Position numbers and translations under genes: made by a program
Shown: positions 8,910 to 17,592 of the stretch, one piece after another
Layout of the letters: each line of letters opens with the position of its first letter
Numbering within the stretch: the stretch's first letter is position 1
The notes under the pieces: generated by a model
Databases searched by the model: none
What the model was told of the DNA's origin: nothing
What the model saw: only the letters and a program-made list of their open reading frames with translations
From: Achromobacter xylosoxidans
GTDB taxonomy: Bacteria > Pseudomonadota > Gammaproteobacteria > Burkholderiales > Burkholderiaceae_B
Direction of reading: 5' to 3'
NCBI RefSeq assembly: GCF_002192695.1
Contig: NZ_MTLG01000008.1
Coordinates: 99,567-163,566 of the forward strand
Length of the DNA: 64,000 bases

Positions 8910-9422
8910 CTAGAGCGGAAATGCGCGCGACATGTATTGCGCGCGCGGCCCGTAGCCGGCCAGTTTTTCGGCCAGGTCGGCGCTGTCTGCGCTGACCGGC
9001 AGATAGCCGTGGCGCTGCCAATAGCCCACGGCGGATTCCAGGGACACCAGGCTCGCGCGGCGCAACCCGCCTGCGTGCGCCTTGGCCGCCGCGGCGCGCA
9101 ACAGCGCCTGGCCCACGCCCAGTCCCTGCGCCGACGGCGCTACCGCGCAGTCATGCAGGAACCAGTGGTCGGCGCCGGCCGGCAGCGCCGGCAGCGCGAC
9201 ATCGAGCGCGGGCGGCAGCCCCGCATCCCAGGGATAGGAAATCAGGTAACCCAGCAGCCCGTCGCGGCTGGCCTGCGCGACCCAGCAGTGCGAGGGGGCG
9301 AGCGCCAGGCGGTTCTGGAAGAAACCGGCGCTTTCCAGCAGGAAACCGGGGTAGGCCAGGGTCTGGAGAGCCAGGATGGCGTCCACGTCGCTGGCCCGCA
9401 TGGACCGGACTTGATATTGCAT
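8910..9422 (-). CDS. GNAT family N-acetyltransferase
   Basis: The 170-residue protein has the acetyl-CoA binding motif A 'VAPSAQGLGVGQALL' (residues 94-108, Q-x-x-G-x-G core). The C-terminal 'SAVGYWQRHGYLPV' is the usual motif-B end. The ATG at 9422 follows an AGG site; an upstream in-frame TTG at 9440 is less likely. The acyl acceptor is unknown. It stands alone, divergent from the glycosyltransferase gene. Confidence 0.88.
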   Translation of the reverse strand: MQYQVRSMRASDVDAILALQTLAYPGFLLESAGFFQNRLALAPSHCWVAQASRDGLLGYLISYPWDAGLPPALDVALPALPAGADHWFLHDCAVAPSAQGLGVGQALLRAAAAKAHAGGLRRASLVSLESAVGYWQRHGYLPVSADSADLAEKLAGYGPRAQYMSRAFPL

Positions 9423-9658
9423 GACTACCTGCGAAAACAAAAACTCGAGCGCATTTTACCGATCCGCGCGTGGTTCCCGGCTTTACAGGCCTTCACAAAT
9501 TGGGGACACAGGTTCACGGGACTTTATTGTTTTCAGGGGGAGGCTCCCTAGAATTCGCCCTGGACTACCGGCTTGTCAGGCCGCGCGGCATTTGATGAAA
9601 ATTCAACGACCCGCTGCGCATACTGCTCGCCATAGTCCTGCATTCCGAGTCTAGAGCC

Positions 9659-10711
9659 ATGCACATCCAGTTCCGGTCCGAACCCGTCGCCCCGCAAGTA
9701 TTGACCAAATCGTTTCCCCTGGAAGCGGTGTGGCCGGCTGCCCAAGCGCCCGTACCGTATGACACTTGCGTGACTTGCGTCATCCCTTGCCTGAACGAAT
9801 GCGAGAACCTGCGGGTGTTGCTGCCCTTGCTGCGCAATCGTCTGCAAGCCTTGTGCACCAGTTGGGAAATCATCGTGGCCGATGACGGCAGTACGGACGG
9901 CACGGAAGCGCTGATGGCCGAATGGGCCGAACATGACGGCTTTCGCTACGTGCAGCTGTCGCGCAATTTCGGCAAGGAAGCCGCGATCAGCGCCGGCCTG
10001 GAAGCCGCCACCGGCAACGCCGTGATCTGCCTGGACGCCGATCTGCAACACCCCCCCGCGCTGATCGAGCAGATGCTCGCGCGTTGGGCTGCCGGTGCCG
10101 AAATGGTCTACGCCGTGCGCGAAACCCGTAGCGATGAGTCCTGGGCCAAGCGCGCGGGTGCGCGCTGGTTCTATAAGCTGCTGAGCGGGGCGCGCGGCGT
10201 GGACGTGCCGGCGCACGCCGGCGATTTCCGCCTGATGGACCGCAGCGTGGTGGACGCGCTGATCGCGCTGCCCGAACGTACCCGCTTCATGAAGGGCCTG
10301 TATGCCTGGGTCGGCTTCAAGGGCGAGGCCCTGGCCTATACCCCCGAGGAGCGCATGCACGGCAATAGCCGCTTTGGCAGCATGCGCCTGTTCCGGCTGG
10401 CGCTGGACGGCCTGACCGCGTTCACCACCTGGCCGCTGCGCCTGGTCAGCCTGGTCGGCGTGGCGTTCGCCATGCTGGCGCTGGGCTATGCGGCCTATCT
10501 GGTCGGCGAATACCTGTTCTTCGGCAACGAGGTCTCCGGCTGGACGACGATCGTGACGGCAGTGCTGTTCTTTGCCGGCGTGAACCTGGTTTCGCTGGGC
10601 GTGGTGGGGGAGTACGTGTCCCGGATCTTCGATGAAGTGAAGGGGCGGCCGCTGTTCGTCGTGCGCCGCCGCCAGGGTCGGGCTTCCCGGCCGGACAAAG
10701 GCCTGGGCTGA
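9659..10711 (+). CDS. Family 2 glycosyltransferase, GtrB/DPM-synthase-like polyprenyl-phosphate glycosyltransferase
   Basis: The 350-residue enzyme likely moves a sugar from a nucleotide donor to undecaprenyl phosphate at the cytoplasmic face. Donor-site motifs are visible: 'VADDGSTDGT' (73-82), 'SRNFGKEAA' (101-109) and the DxD-containing 'DADLQHPP' (126-133). Two C-terminal transmembrane helices (about 260-287 and 296-320) anchor it as in GtrB and ArnC. The next gene, an ArnT-like transferase, starts 1 nt after its stop, so lipid-linked sugar made here is probably used there. The sugar cannot be told from sequence. Confidence 0.92.
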   Translation: MHIQFRSEPVAPQVLTKSFPLEAVWPAAQAPVPYDTCVTCVIPCLNECENLRVLLPLLRNRLQALCTSWEIIVADDGSTDGTEALMAEWAEHDGFRYVQLSRNFGKEAAISAGLEAATGNAVICLDADLQHPPALIEQMLARWAAGAEMVYAVRETRSDESWAKRAGARWFYKLLSGARGVDVPAHAGDFRLMDRSVVDALIALPERTRFMKGLYAWVGFKGEALAYTPEERMHGNSRFGSMRLFRLALDGLTAFTTWPLRLVSLVGVAFAMLALGYAAYLVGEYLFFGNEVSGWTTIVTAVLFFAGVNLVSLGVVGEYVSRIFDEVKGRPLFVVRRRQGRASRPDKGLG

Positions 10712-10712
10712 C

Positions 10713-12290
10713 ATGTCCGCCACGACTTTCTGGCGGCGTTCAGACTGGACCCCGCCCGCAGGACGCTTCCTGCTTGCGATAGGTGCGTGGCTTGCCTTCC
10801 TGGCCTGGATCAGGCCCCTGACCCTGCCCGATGAAGGGCGCTATGCCGGCGTGGCCTGGGACATGCTGCGCAGCGGCTCGCACGCGGTGCCCTTGCTGGA
10901 CGGCATGCCGTACTTCCACAAGCCGCCGCTGTATTACTGGCTGACCGAGCTGTCCTTCTCGGTGTTCGGCCTGCATCCCTGGGCGGCGCGGGTGCCTTCC
11001 TGGCTGGCCGCGTGGGGCGCCGTGGCGGCCCTGTACTGCTTCGTGCGGCGCTACCGCGATACCGCGACCGCCGCGCTCACGGTGCTGGTCCTTGCCACCA
11101 TGCCGTTCTTCTATGGCGGTGCGCAGTTCGCGAATCTGGACATGCTGGTTGCCGGCTTGATCACGCTGTGCGTGCTGGCCGCCGTGGACACGGCGCTGCG
11201 CGTCGAGCGCGGGCAGGCCTGGCGCGCGATGTCGGTGGCCGCCGCTGTGCTGGCGGCGTTGGCGGTATTGGCCAAGGGCCTGATCGGCCTGGCGCTGCCG
11301 GGCGCCATCCTGCTGATCTGGCTGCTGTGGGAACGGCGCTGGCGCGGCCTGGCCGCGCTGTGCTGGCCGCCCGCGCTGCTGGCGTTCATCGCCGTGGCGG
11401 CGCCGTGGTTCGTGCTGATGCAGCTGCGCTATCCCGGTTTTTACGACTACTTCTTCGTTTATCAGCATTTCCAGCGATTCGCGGCCAGCGGCTTCAACAA
11501 TGCCCAGCCGTTCTGGTTCTATCTGCCGGTGATCGCCGGGCTCAGCCTGCCCTGGTCGCTGTGGGGCGGCGGCATATTGCGCAAGGCGTTCTGGGAAGGT
11601 CCTTCGCGCAGCCTGCGGCGCCTGGGCTTGGCGTGGTTTGCCGTCGTGCTCGTGTTTTTTTCACTGCCGGATTCCAAGCTCGTGGGCTATGTCCTGCCTG
11701 CGTTGGCGCCGCTGGCTTTTCTGCTGGCTGAAGTGATCCAGGGCGCCCGGCGCGCCGATGCCGAAGGCGCCACGCGCCTGGTGCGCCTGAGTGCGGTCCT
11801 GGCGGCGGGCATCTGCGTCATCGCGGTGGGCATCGCGGCGAACAACGTGCGCGGCAGCGCGGGGCCGCTGGCCAAGGTAGTGCGGGAACAGGCGCGGCCG
11901 GACGACACGTTCGTCTCGCTGCACACCTATCCCTTCGATCTGGCGCTTTACGCAAGGGCGGCGCGTCCTGCGTGGGTGGTGGACGACTGGCGCAATCCGG
12001 AGGTTCCCGTGCGCGACAACTGGCGCAAGGAGCTGTACGACGCCGCGCAGTTCGATCCCGAGACGGGCGAGGAGGTATTGCTCAGTCCGGCGGAATTCAC
12101 CGCGCGTCTGTGCCAGGCGGCGCAAGGGGCGCGTTTCTGGGTGTGGGGCACTGCGGCCGACAACCCGGTCTATCCGCCGCTGCAGGGGCTGGCGCCTGTG
12201 GTCAGCAGCGTGAAGTACGTGATGTGGCGCGTCGACGTGGACGCGGCCTTCAAGCAGCGGGTTTGTGGCGGAATGCCCAGAACCGGCTGA
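10713..12290 (+). CDS. ArnT-like family 39 glycosyltransferase (GT-C membrane enzyme)
   Basis: The 525-residue membrane protein has about a dozen hydrophobic helices. The first periplasmic loop carries the conserved acidic pair 'LPDEGRYAGVAWDM' (D40, E41), followed by 'YFHKPPLYYWLTEL', both hallmarks of ArnT/PMT enzymes. Such enzymes transfer a sugar from a polyprenyl carrier to lipid A or another periplasmic acceptor. It is coupled to the GT2 gene (1 nt gap). Its last 41 nt overlap the end of the GtrA-like gene on the opposite strand. Confidence 0.9.
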   Translation: MSATTFWRRSDWTPPAGRFLLAIGAWLAFLAWIRPLTLPDEGRYAGVAWDMLRSGSHAVPLLDGMPYFHKPPLYYWLTELSFSVFGLHPWAARVPSWLAAWGAVAALYCFVRRYRDTATAALTVLVLATMPFFYGGAQFANLDMLVAGLITLCVLAAVDTALRVERGQAWRAMSVAAAVLAALAVLAKGLIGLALPGAILLIWLLWERRWRGLAALCWPPALLAFIAVAAPWFVLMQLRYPGFYDYFFVYQHFQRFAASGFNNAQPFWFYLPVIAGLSLPWSLWGGGILRKAFWEGPSRSLRRLGLAWFAVVLVFFSLPDSKLVGYVLPALAPLAFLLAEVIQGARRADAEGATRLVRLSAVLAAGICVIAVGIAANNVRGSAGPLAKVVREQARPDDTFVSLHTYPFDLALYARAARPAWVVDDWRNPEVPVRDNWRKELYDAAQFDPETGEEVLLSPAEFTARLCQAAQGARFWVWGTAADNPVYPPLQGLAPVVSSVKYVMWRVDVDAAFKQRVCGGMPRTG

Positions 12291-12645
12291 CGATGAAGGT
12301 CGCCACGGCGAGTCCGAGCAGGATCAGCGCGAGCAGGATGTCGTAACGGATGGCAGTGCTGTGCAGCAGCCAGGCATAAGCGGCTTCGTTGATGAGAAAG
12401 CCTATGGCTGACACAAAGAAGAAACGGCGCGCTGCTACCGTCCAGGGAGTTTTGGAATGTCGGAATGTAAGCCGGTAGTGGCCGGTGAAGGATACCGCGA
12501 AGGCGACCAGCCAGCCCGCCAGGTTGGCGGCCAGGGGCGGGATGCGGAAGAGTTCGACGCAAGCCACGGCGACAGCCCAATGGGTGGCTGCGGCGGCGCA
12601 TCCGACAGCAATGAAGGTGCTTACTTGTTGCAGCAGGGCGCGCAT
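12250..12645 (-). CDS. GtrA-like membrane protein (putative lipid-linked sugar flippase)
   Basis: The 131-residue protein has four predicted transmembrane helices and the family signature 'RFFFVSAIGFLINEAAY' plus the terminal 'IVSRFWAFRHK'. GtrA proteins are thought to move polyprenyl-linked sugars across the inner membrane, the step between a GtrB and an ArnT-like enzyme. It is encoded opposite to its presumed partners, overlapping the 3' end of the GT39 gene by 41 nt. No strong ribosome site precedes the ATG. The start is chosen from the family length. Confidence 0.88.
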   Translation of the reverse strand: MRALLQQVSTFIAVGCAAAATHWAVAVACVELFRIPPLAANLAGWLVAFAVSFTGHYRLTFRHSKTPWTVAARRFFFVSAIGFLINEAAYAWLLHSTAIRYDILLALILLGLAVATFIVSRFWAFRHKPAA

Positions 12646-12681
12646 GAAAGCCGTGGGGATAAGGAAGTCAAAGGTATAGCG

Positions 12682-13497
12682 ATGAGCAAACGTATTGTGG
12701 TCTGCGGTGATGATTTTGGCATGAATGCCGACATCGATGAAGGCATGATTGCGCTGGCCGGCATGGGCCGCCTGAGCGCGGTCAGCTGCCTGACGCTGGG
12801 CCCTTCGTTCGCGGCGAACGCGGGGCGGCTGGCGTCGCTGAACGTGGATGTCGGCCTGCATGTGAACTTCACCGAAGCGCTCATGCCCGGCGCCGATCCC
12901 ATGCCCACGCTGAGCCGGCTGATCCTCAATGCCTACACGGGCAGGCTGGATGGCGATTGGGTCGAGGCGCAGCTGGAGCGCCAGTTCGACGCCTTCGAGG
13001 CCGCCTTCGGCCGCGCGCCGGATTACGTCGATGGCCATCAGCACGTGCATCAGCTGCCCGGCATCCGCGAGCGCCTGCTGCAGTTGCTCAAGCGCCGTTA
13101 CGGAGCCCATATGCCGTGGCTGCGCCAGACGGCGCCCGGCATGCAGTTCGGCATTCCCTTGAAGGAAGCCATCAAGGCGCGCGTCATCGGCGCGCTGGGC
13201 TCGGCGGCGCTGGCGCGCCAGGCGCGCAAGGACGGCATGCGCACCAACCGCCGGCTGTTGGGCGTCTACGGCTTCGCGGGCGGCAAGCGCCGTTACGCGG
13301 ACCTGCTGCAGAACTGGCTGTTCAATGCGCGCGACTGCGACCTGCTCATGTGCCACCCGGCGCTGGGCAGCCAGGACGGCTGCGCCATGTCGCGCCAGCG
13401 CCGCGCGGAATTCGATGTGCTGGCCAGCCCCAAGCTGGGCGACTGGCTCAACGTCAACGGCGTGCACATCTCGCGCTTGCCGGCCGCGGCGCGCTGA
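12682..13497 (+). CDS. ChbG/HpnK (YdjC) family carbohydrate deacetylase
   Basis: The 271-residue protein has the metal-site motif 'CGDDFGMNADIDEGM' (D10, D11), 'GLHVNF' (H60) and 'VDGHQHVHQ' (D117, H119, H121). These fit a metal-dependent deacetylase acting on N-acetylated sugars or hopanoid/lipid-linked glycans. The ATG at 12682 has an AAAGG site and starts 36 nt from the divergent GtrA start. The neighbours suggest deacetylation of the same lipid-linked or envelope sugar (inference), as happens in aminosugar modification of lipid A. Confidence 0.9.
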   Translation: MSKRIVVCGDDFGMNADIDEGMIALAGMGRLSAVSCLTLGPSFAANAGRLASLNVDVGLHVNFTEALMPGADPMPTLSRLILNAYTGRLDGDWVEAQLERQFDAFEAAFGRAPDYVDGHQHVHQLPGIRERLLQLLKRRYGAHMPWLRQTAPGMQFGIPLKEAIKARVIGALGSAALARQARKDGMRTNRRLLGVYGFAGGKRRYADLLQNWLFNARDCDLLMCHPALGSQDGCAMSRQRRAEFDVLASPKLGDWLNVNGVHISRLPAAAR

Positions 13498-13530
13498 TCG
13501 GCTGCCAGGCCGTTGCGGCGCGGGCCGGCT

Positions 13531-14394
13531 CTAGCCGCCCGTCAGGCTCTGCAGCAGCCAGGCGCCCGCCGGCCCCAGCGCGCGGCGTCGCGACCAGACC
13601 GCATCGACGCGGATGTGGCGCGGCCAGCCCGGCGCCTTCAGTTCAACCAGCTGATCCTGGCCGAAGCGCTGGAACATCCAGCGCGGCAGCTCTGTCCACC
13701 CAAACCCCAGGGTCGCCATGTCCATCAGCATCAGATAGCCGGGCGCCGACCAGGTCGCGTACGCGGGTTCGGGCTCCTTGTCGCCCAGCTCGTACGTGCT
13801 CAGGCGCAGCGCGCGTTCGGATTTCAGCTGGTCCTCGGTGACCCGGGGCAGCCTGGCCAGCGGGTGCTTGCGGCTCACGCACAGGACGATTTCCGAAAGC
13901 TCCGCCAGGGCGGCGTGCGCGACGTCGGGCGGATAGCTTTCCTGGGCGGCCATCAGCCCCAGGTGCGCGCGACCCTGCTGTACCAGCGCCACCACATCCT
14001 CGTACTCCGCGATCAGGCATTCGAAGCGCAACGCCGGATAGCGCTGGTCGATCTGGCTGAGCATGTTCTCGAAGGTCTCGGACTGGAACGTGTCGGACAG
14101 CACCACCGTCAGCCGGGGCTCCAGGCCTTCGGATAGTTGGCTGGCGCTGCGATTCAGCCTGTCGTTGGCGGCCAGCACCTGCAAGGCCTGGCCCAGCAGC
14201 ACGCGGCCCGCCTCGGTCAGGGCCGGCTGGCGCTGGCTGCGGTCGAACAGCGTCACGTTCAGGTCCACCTCGAGGTTGGCGACGGTTTCGCTGACGGTGG
14301 ACTGGCTTTTCCCGAGCTTGCGGGCGGCGGCGGAAAACGTGCCTTCGGAGGCGACCTGGGCGAACGCCGCCAGGGATTCCAGGGAATGGCGCAT
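13531..14394 (-). CDS. LysR-family transcriptional regulator (probable regulator of the PACE efflux gene)
   Basis: The 287-residue protein has an N-terminal helix-turn-helix ('GTFSAAARKLGKSQSTVSETV', about residues 16-36) and a periplasmic-binding-like effector domain from about residue 90. It is divergent from the PACE transporter with 109 nt between starts, containing a T-N11-A palindrome at 14414-14428. The layout is typical of a LysR regulator activating its neighbour and repressing itself. Confidence 0.92.
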   Translation of the reverse strand: MRHSLESLAAFAQVASEGTFSAAARKLGKSQSTVSETVANLEVDLNVTLFDRSQRQPALTEAGRVLLGQALQVLAANDRLNRSASQLSEGLEPRLTVVLSDTFQSETFENMLSQIDQRYPALRFECLIAEYEDVVALVQQGRAHLGLMAAQESYPPDVAHAALAELSEIVLCVSRKHPLARLPRVTEDQLKSERALRLSTYELGDKEPEPAYATWSAPGYLMLMDMATLGFGWTELPRWMFQRFGQDQLVELKAPGWPRHIRVDAVWSRRRALGPAGAWLLQSLTGG

Positions 14395-14413
14395 GGGCGT
14401 GGGTTCCGGTGTT

Positions 14414-14428
14414 ATCGGTTTTTCCGAT
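14414..14428. promoter_or_regulatory. LysR-type operator between LysR gene and PACE gene
   Basis: ATCGG-N5-CCGAT is a perfect 15-bp interrupted palindrome that fits the T-N11-A LysR box (T14415, A14427). It lies 20 nt from the regulator start and 76 nt from the transporter start. Confidence 0.6.
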
Positions 14429-14503
14429 GAAAACCATCTTTATCGTAACGGAAATGTCGTCGAAAATCCCTGTCACTCAGTATCAACCGACCGCAGGTGG
14501 GTC

Positions 14504-14986
14504 ATGACGCAAGCCAAGAAATCCATTAAAGAACGTTTCCTCCACGCCTTTCTGTTCGAAATCATCGCCATCGGCCTGTGCGCCCCGGCGGCCGCCTGGG
14601 CCATGGGCAAGTCCCTGTTCGAAATGGGCGTGCTGACCGCGGTGATCGCCTGGATCGCGCTGGTCTGGAACATGATCTACAACGCGGGCTTTGACCGCAT
14701 CGAGAACCGCATGGGCTGGACCCGCACGCTGCGGCTGCGCGTGGTGCATGCCTTCGGCTTCGAGCTGGGCCTGATCCTGATCGTGATTCCGCTGGCGGCC
14801 TGGTGGCTCGACATCAGCCTGTGGCAGGCCTTTGTGCTGGATATCGCGCTGGTGCTGTTCTATCTGCCCTACGCCTTCCTCTACAACCTGGCCTACGACC
14901 GTTCGCGGCCGCGGGTCCTGCAGTGGCTGGCCCGCCGCAAGGGGCAGGCCGCGCCGGCCGTCACGCGTCAATCACCTTGCGCGTGA
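14504..14986 (+). CDS. PACE-family multidrug/biocide efflux protein
   Basis: The 160-residue protein contains two tandem BTP-type domains, each with two membrane helices. Family features are seen in 'RFLHAFLFEIIAIG' (residues 11-24), 'WNMIYNAGFDRIE' (55-67), the second-half 'LRVVHAFGFELGLI' and 'FLYNLAYDR'. Members such as AceI export chlorhexidine or related cations using protons. The ATG at 14504 follows AGGTGG. Its 3' end overlaps the convergent GntR gene by 26 nt. Confidence 0.93.
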   Translation: MTQAKKSIKERFLHAFLFEIIAIGLCAPAAAWAMGKSLFEMGVLTAVIAWIALVWNMIYNAGFDRIENRMGWTRTLRLRVVHAFGFELGLILIVIPLAAWWLDISLWQAFVLDIALVLFYLPYAFLYNLAYDRSRPRVLQWLARRKGQAAPAVTRQSPCA

Positions 14987-15611
14987 ACATCTCCAGGTAG
15001 TCCATCAGCGAGTCCGCGCCCTTGATGGCCGCGGACTCGTTGCCAGTGGCGATGCCTTCGGCCATCAGCATGTGGCGGCGCGCGCCCTCGGCGATGTCGC
15101 CCTCGTGCTGGTAGGCGTACCAGAAGCGGCGGCACTGGATGATCAGCGGCGCCACCGCGTTCACGGCCGAGGCGTTGCGGCAGGCCTGGTGGCAGACGTG
15201 ATCCAGCATCTGGTCGGCATGCATGTAGTCGTCGAGATTGCCGCCTTCCGCCGCGCGGATCATCTGCGCCGCGCAATCCACGATCTGGCTGCGTTGCGCA
15301 GGGGTGGCGCGGCGCGCGGCGCTGGCGGCGATCAGTTGTTCCAGCGCCCGGCGGGTCTGGATCAGGTCCATGTGGTCCGCCAGCTGGATCATGGACACGC
15401 GCAGGCCGCGCCGCGGCTCCTGGCGTATCAGCCCGGCGGCCACCATGCGCAGCAGCGCCTCGCGCAGCGGCGTGCGCCCCAGGCCGGTCATTTCCACCAG
15501 ATCCGCTTCCACGACCGCGCTGCCCGGCTGCAATTGCAGCGTGGCGATCATGCTTTCGATCTGGTCGTAGGCGACATCGGCGGCGCGCCGTTTGGATTCT
15601 GCTGCTGCCAT
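14961..15611 (-). CDS. GntR-family transcriptional regulator (FCD/FadR subfamily)
   Basis: The 216-residue protein has an N-terminal winged helix ('VEADLVEMTGLGRTPLREALLRMVAAGLI', residues ~37-65 in part) and a C-terminal all-helical FCD ligand domain with histidines for a metal. The ATG at 15611 overlaps the livM stop by 1 nt, so it is translated with the transporter. It is the last gene of the minus-strand liv cluster and a natural candidate for its regulator. Confidence 0.9.
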   Translation of the reverse strand: MAAAESKRRAADVAYDQIESMIATLQLQPGSAVVEADLVEMTGLGRTPLREALLRMVAAGLIRQEPRRGLRVSMIQLADHMDLIQTRRALEQLIAASAARRATPAQRSQIVDCAAQMIRAAEGGNLDDYMHADQMLDHVCHQACRNASAVNAVAPLIIQCRRFWYAYQHEGDIAEGARRHMLMAEGIATGNESAAIKGADSLMDYLEMFTRKVIDA

Positions 15612-16576
15612 CAACTATTGTTTTCCTTCGTTTTGCGCCACTGCGCGTAGGCCAGCCATTCGCCGACGAATCCGCGCCGGAAGAACGACACGCACAACAC
15701 GAAAATCAGTCCGATGACGATGGTGACGATGTCGCCCAGGGTGGCAAGGTAATTCTGCAAGCTGACGACCAGCGTCGCGCCCACCACCGGCCCCCACACC
15801 GTGCCGATGCCGCCCAGCAGCGTCATCAGCAGCACTTCCGTGGAGGTGGCGAGCGAAACGTCGTTCAATGCAACCAGCTGGAGCACCAGCGCCTTCAGCG
15901 AACCGGCCAGTCCGGCCACCGAGGCCGACAGCACGAAGGCCAGCAGCTTGCACCGGTCTGTATCGTAACCTAGCGATATCGCCCGCGGCGCGTTGTCCCG
16001 GATGGTCTTGAGCACCTGGCCGAAGGGCGAATGGATCACCCGGTAGACGAACAGAAAGCCCAGCACGAAGACTCCCAGCGTGAAGTAATACATGTTGGCG
16101 TCCACGCTCAGGTCCACCAGGCCCAGGAACTTGCCGCGCGGGATGCCCTGCATGCCGTCCTCGCCGCGCGTCCAGCCCACCTGCACCGCCATGAAGTACG
16201 CCACTTGCGACAGCGCCAGCGTGATCATCGCGAAGTAGATGCCGGTGCGCCGGATCGCCAGCCAGCCGATGGCCCAGCCGATGGCCGCGGCCATGGCCAC
16301 GCCGCAAGCCATGGCGACCTCGGGCGGCAGGCCGCGCGCGCCGAACAGGATCATCATTTCACCGGCCGCGTAGCCGGCCCAGCCGAAGAACGCGGCATGG
16401 CCGAAGGACACCAGTCCGGTAAAGCCGGTCAGCAGGTTGAAGGCCAGCGCGAACAGCGCAAAGCACAGCACCTTCATCACAAACACGGGGTAGACGATCT
16501 GCGGGAACAGTGGCACCAGCAGGGCCGGCGCCAGCAGCAGCGCCAGGATGCGGATCGAGGAGGGTATGCGCTGCAC
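15611..16576 (-). CDS. livM: Branched-chain amino acid-type ABC transporter permease
   Basis: The 321-residue membrane protein contains the family segments 'LLTGFTGLVSFGHAAFFGWAGYAAG' (in part) and 'SVAGLAGSLKAL', and is LivM-like in length and helix number. It starts with GTG, 1 nt after the livH stop. With LivH it forms the inner-membrane pore of the importer. Gene order here is H-M downstream of K and the ATPases. The actual substrate could be a keto acid or aromatic compound rather than leucine, since such systems are diverse in Burkholderiales. Confidence 0.92.
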   Translation of the reverse strand: MQRIPSSIRILALLLAPALLVPLFPQIVYPVFVMKVLCFALFALAFNLLTGFTGLVSFGHAAFFGWAGYAAGEMMILFGARGLPPEVAMACGVAMAAAIGWAIGWLAIRRTGIYFAMITLALSQVAYFMAVQVGWTRGEDGMQGIPRGKFLGLVDLSVDANMYYFTLGVFVLGFLFVYRVIHSPFGQVLKTIRDNAPRAISLGYDTDRCKLLAFVLSASVAGLAGSLKALVLQLVALNDVSLATSTEVLLMTLLGGIGTVWGPVVGATLVVSLQNYLATLGDIVTIVIGLIFVLCVSFFRRGFVGEWLAYAQWRKTKENNS

Positions 16577-16577
16577 C

Positions 16578-17480
16578 TTATTTCTCCTTGCCGAACAGGC
16601 CGGCGGGGCGCGTCAGCAGAACGATCGCCATGACGATGAAGACCACCACCGTCGAGGCTTCGGGATAGAACACTTTGGTCAGCCCTTCCAGCAGGCCCAG
16701 GGCCAGCCCGGTGACGATGGCGCCCATGATGGAGCCGAGCCCGCCGATCACCACCACGGCGAACACGATGTTCAGCAGGTTCGAGCCCATCAGTGGATTG
16801 ATCTGCATGACGGGCGCGGCCAGCACCCCGGCCACGCCGGCCAGCGCCACGCCGAAGCCATAGGTCAGGGTGATCATCACCGGCACGTTGACGCCGAAAG
16901 CCTGCAGCAGCTTGGGGTTTTCGGTGCCCGCGCGCAGCATGGCGCCCAGCCGGGTCCGCTCGAACAGATACCAGGTGGCCAGGCACAGCGTCAGGGACGC
17001 CACCACCACGAAGGCGCGGTAGGCCGGCAGGAACATGAAGCCCAGGTCGAAGCCGCCCTGCAGGACCTCGGGCGGCTCGTAGCCCACGCCCGAGATGCCG
17101 TAGAAGTAGCGAAAGCCGCCTTCCATCATCAGCGCGATGCCGAAGGTCAGCAAGAGGCCGTACAGGTGGTCCAGGTGGTACAGGCGCTTGAGCAGCGTCT
17201 TCTCGATCACGACGCCCACCAGCCCCACCAGCAGGGGAGCCAGGACCAGCGCGGCCCAGAAGTTGATCTGCACGCCGGGTCCCAGCAGCTGCGGCAGCTG
17301 CGTGAAGCCGATCCAGGCCAGGAACGCCGCCATCATGAACTGGGCGCCGTGCGTGAAATTGACGATGTTGAGCAGGCCGAAGATGATGGCCAGGCCCATG
17401 CTGAGGATGGCGTAAAAGCAGCCGTTGATCAGCCCCACCAGCAGTTGGGCGAGCAAGGCGGAAAGCGAGATGTCGAACAT
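16578..17480 (-). CDS. livH: Branched-chain amino acid-type ABC transporter permease
   Basis: The 300-residue permease starts 'MFDISLSALLAQLLVGLINGCF' (in part) and carries the LivH motif 'GLLNIVNFTHGAQFM' near residue 45 and 'GVAGVLAAPVM'. The ATG at 17480 gives the usual length; an upstream in-frame extension is Arg/Pro-rich and rejected. It lies 112 nt downstream of livK. Confidence 0.92.
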   Translation of the reverse strand: MFDISLSALLAQLLVGLINGCFYAILSMGLAIIFGLLNIVNFTHGAQFMMAAFLAWIGFTQLPQLLGPGVQINFWAALVLAPLLVGLVGVVIEKTLLKRLYHLDHLYGLLLTFGIALMMEGGFRYFYGISGVGYEPPEVLQGGFDLGFMFLPAYRAFVVVASLTLCLATWYLFERTRLGAMLRAGTENPKLLQAFGVNVPVMITLTYGFGVALAGVAGVLAAPVMQINPLMGSNLLNIVFAVVVIGGLGSIMGAIVTGLALGLLEGLTKVFYPEASTVVVFIVMAIVLLTRPAGLFGKEK

Positions 17481-17592
17481 GGTAGGCGGCGGGCGGAAAG
17501 GTGTCGCGTCGATTTCCGGGAAGCGCGCGGCGCCGGTGCGCCGCGGCCAGGGCAGCCGGCGCCGCACGCCATGCGCGCGGCGCGTGGCGGCA

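Noticed and set aside
17481..17567. N-terminal extension of livH
   Set aside because: Arg/Pro-rich and absent from the family; the ATG at 17480 gives the known N-terminus.
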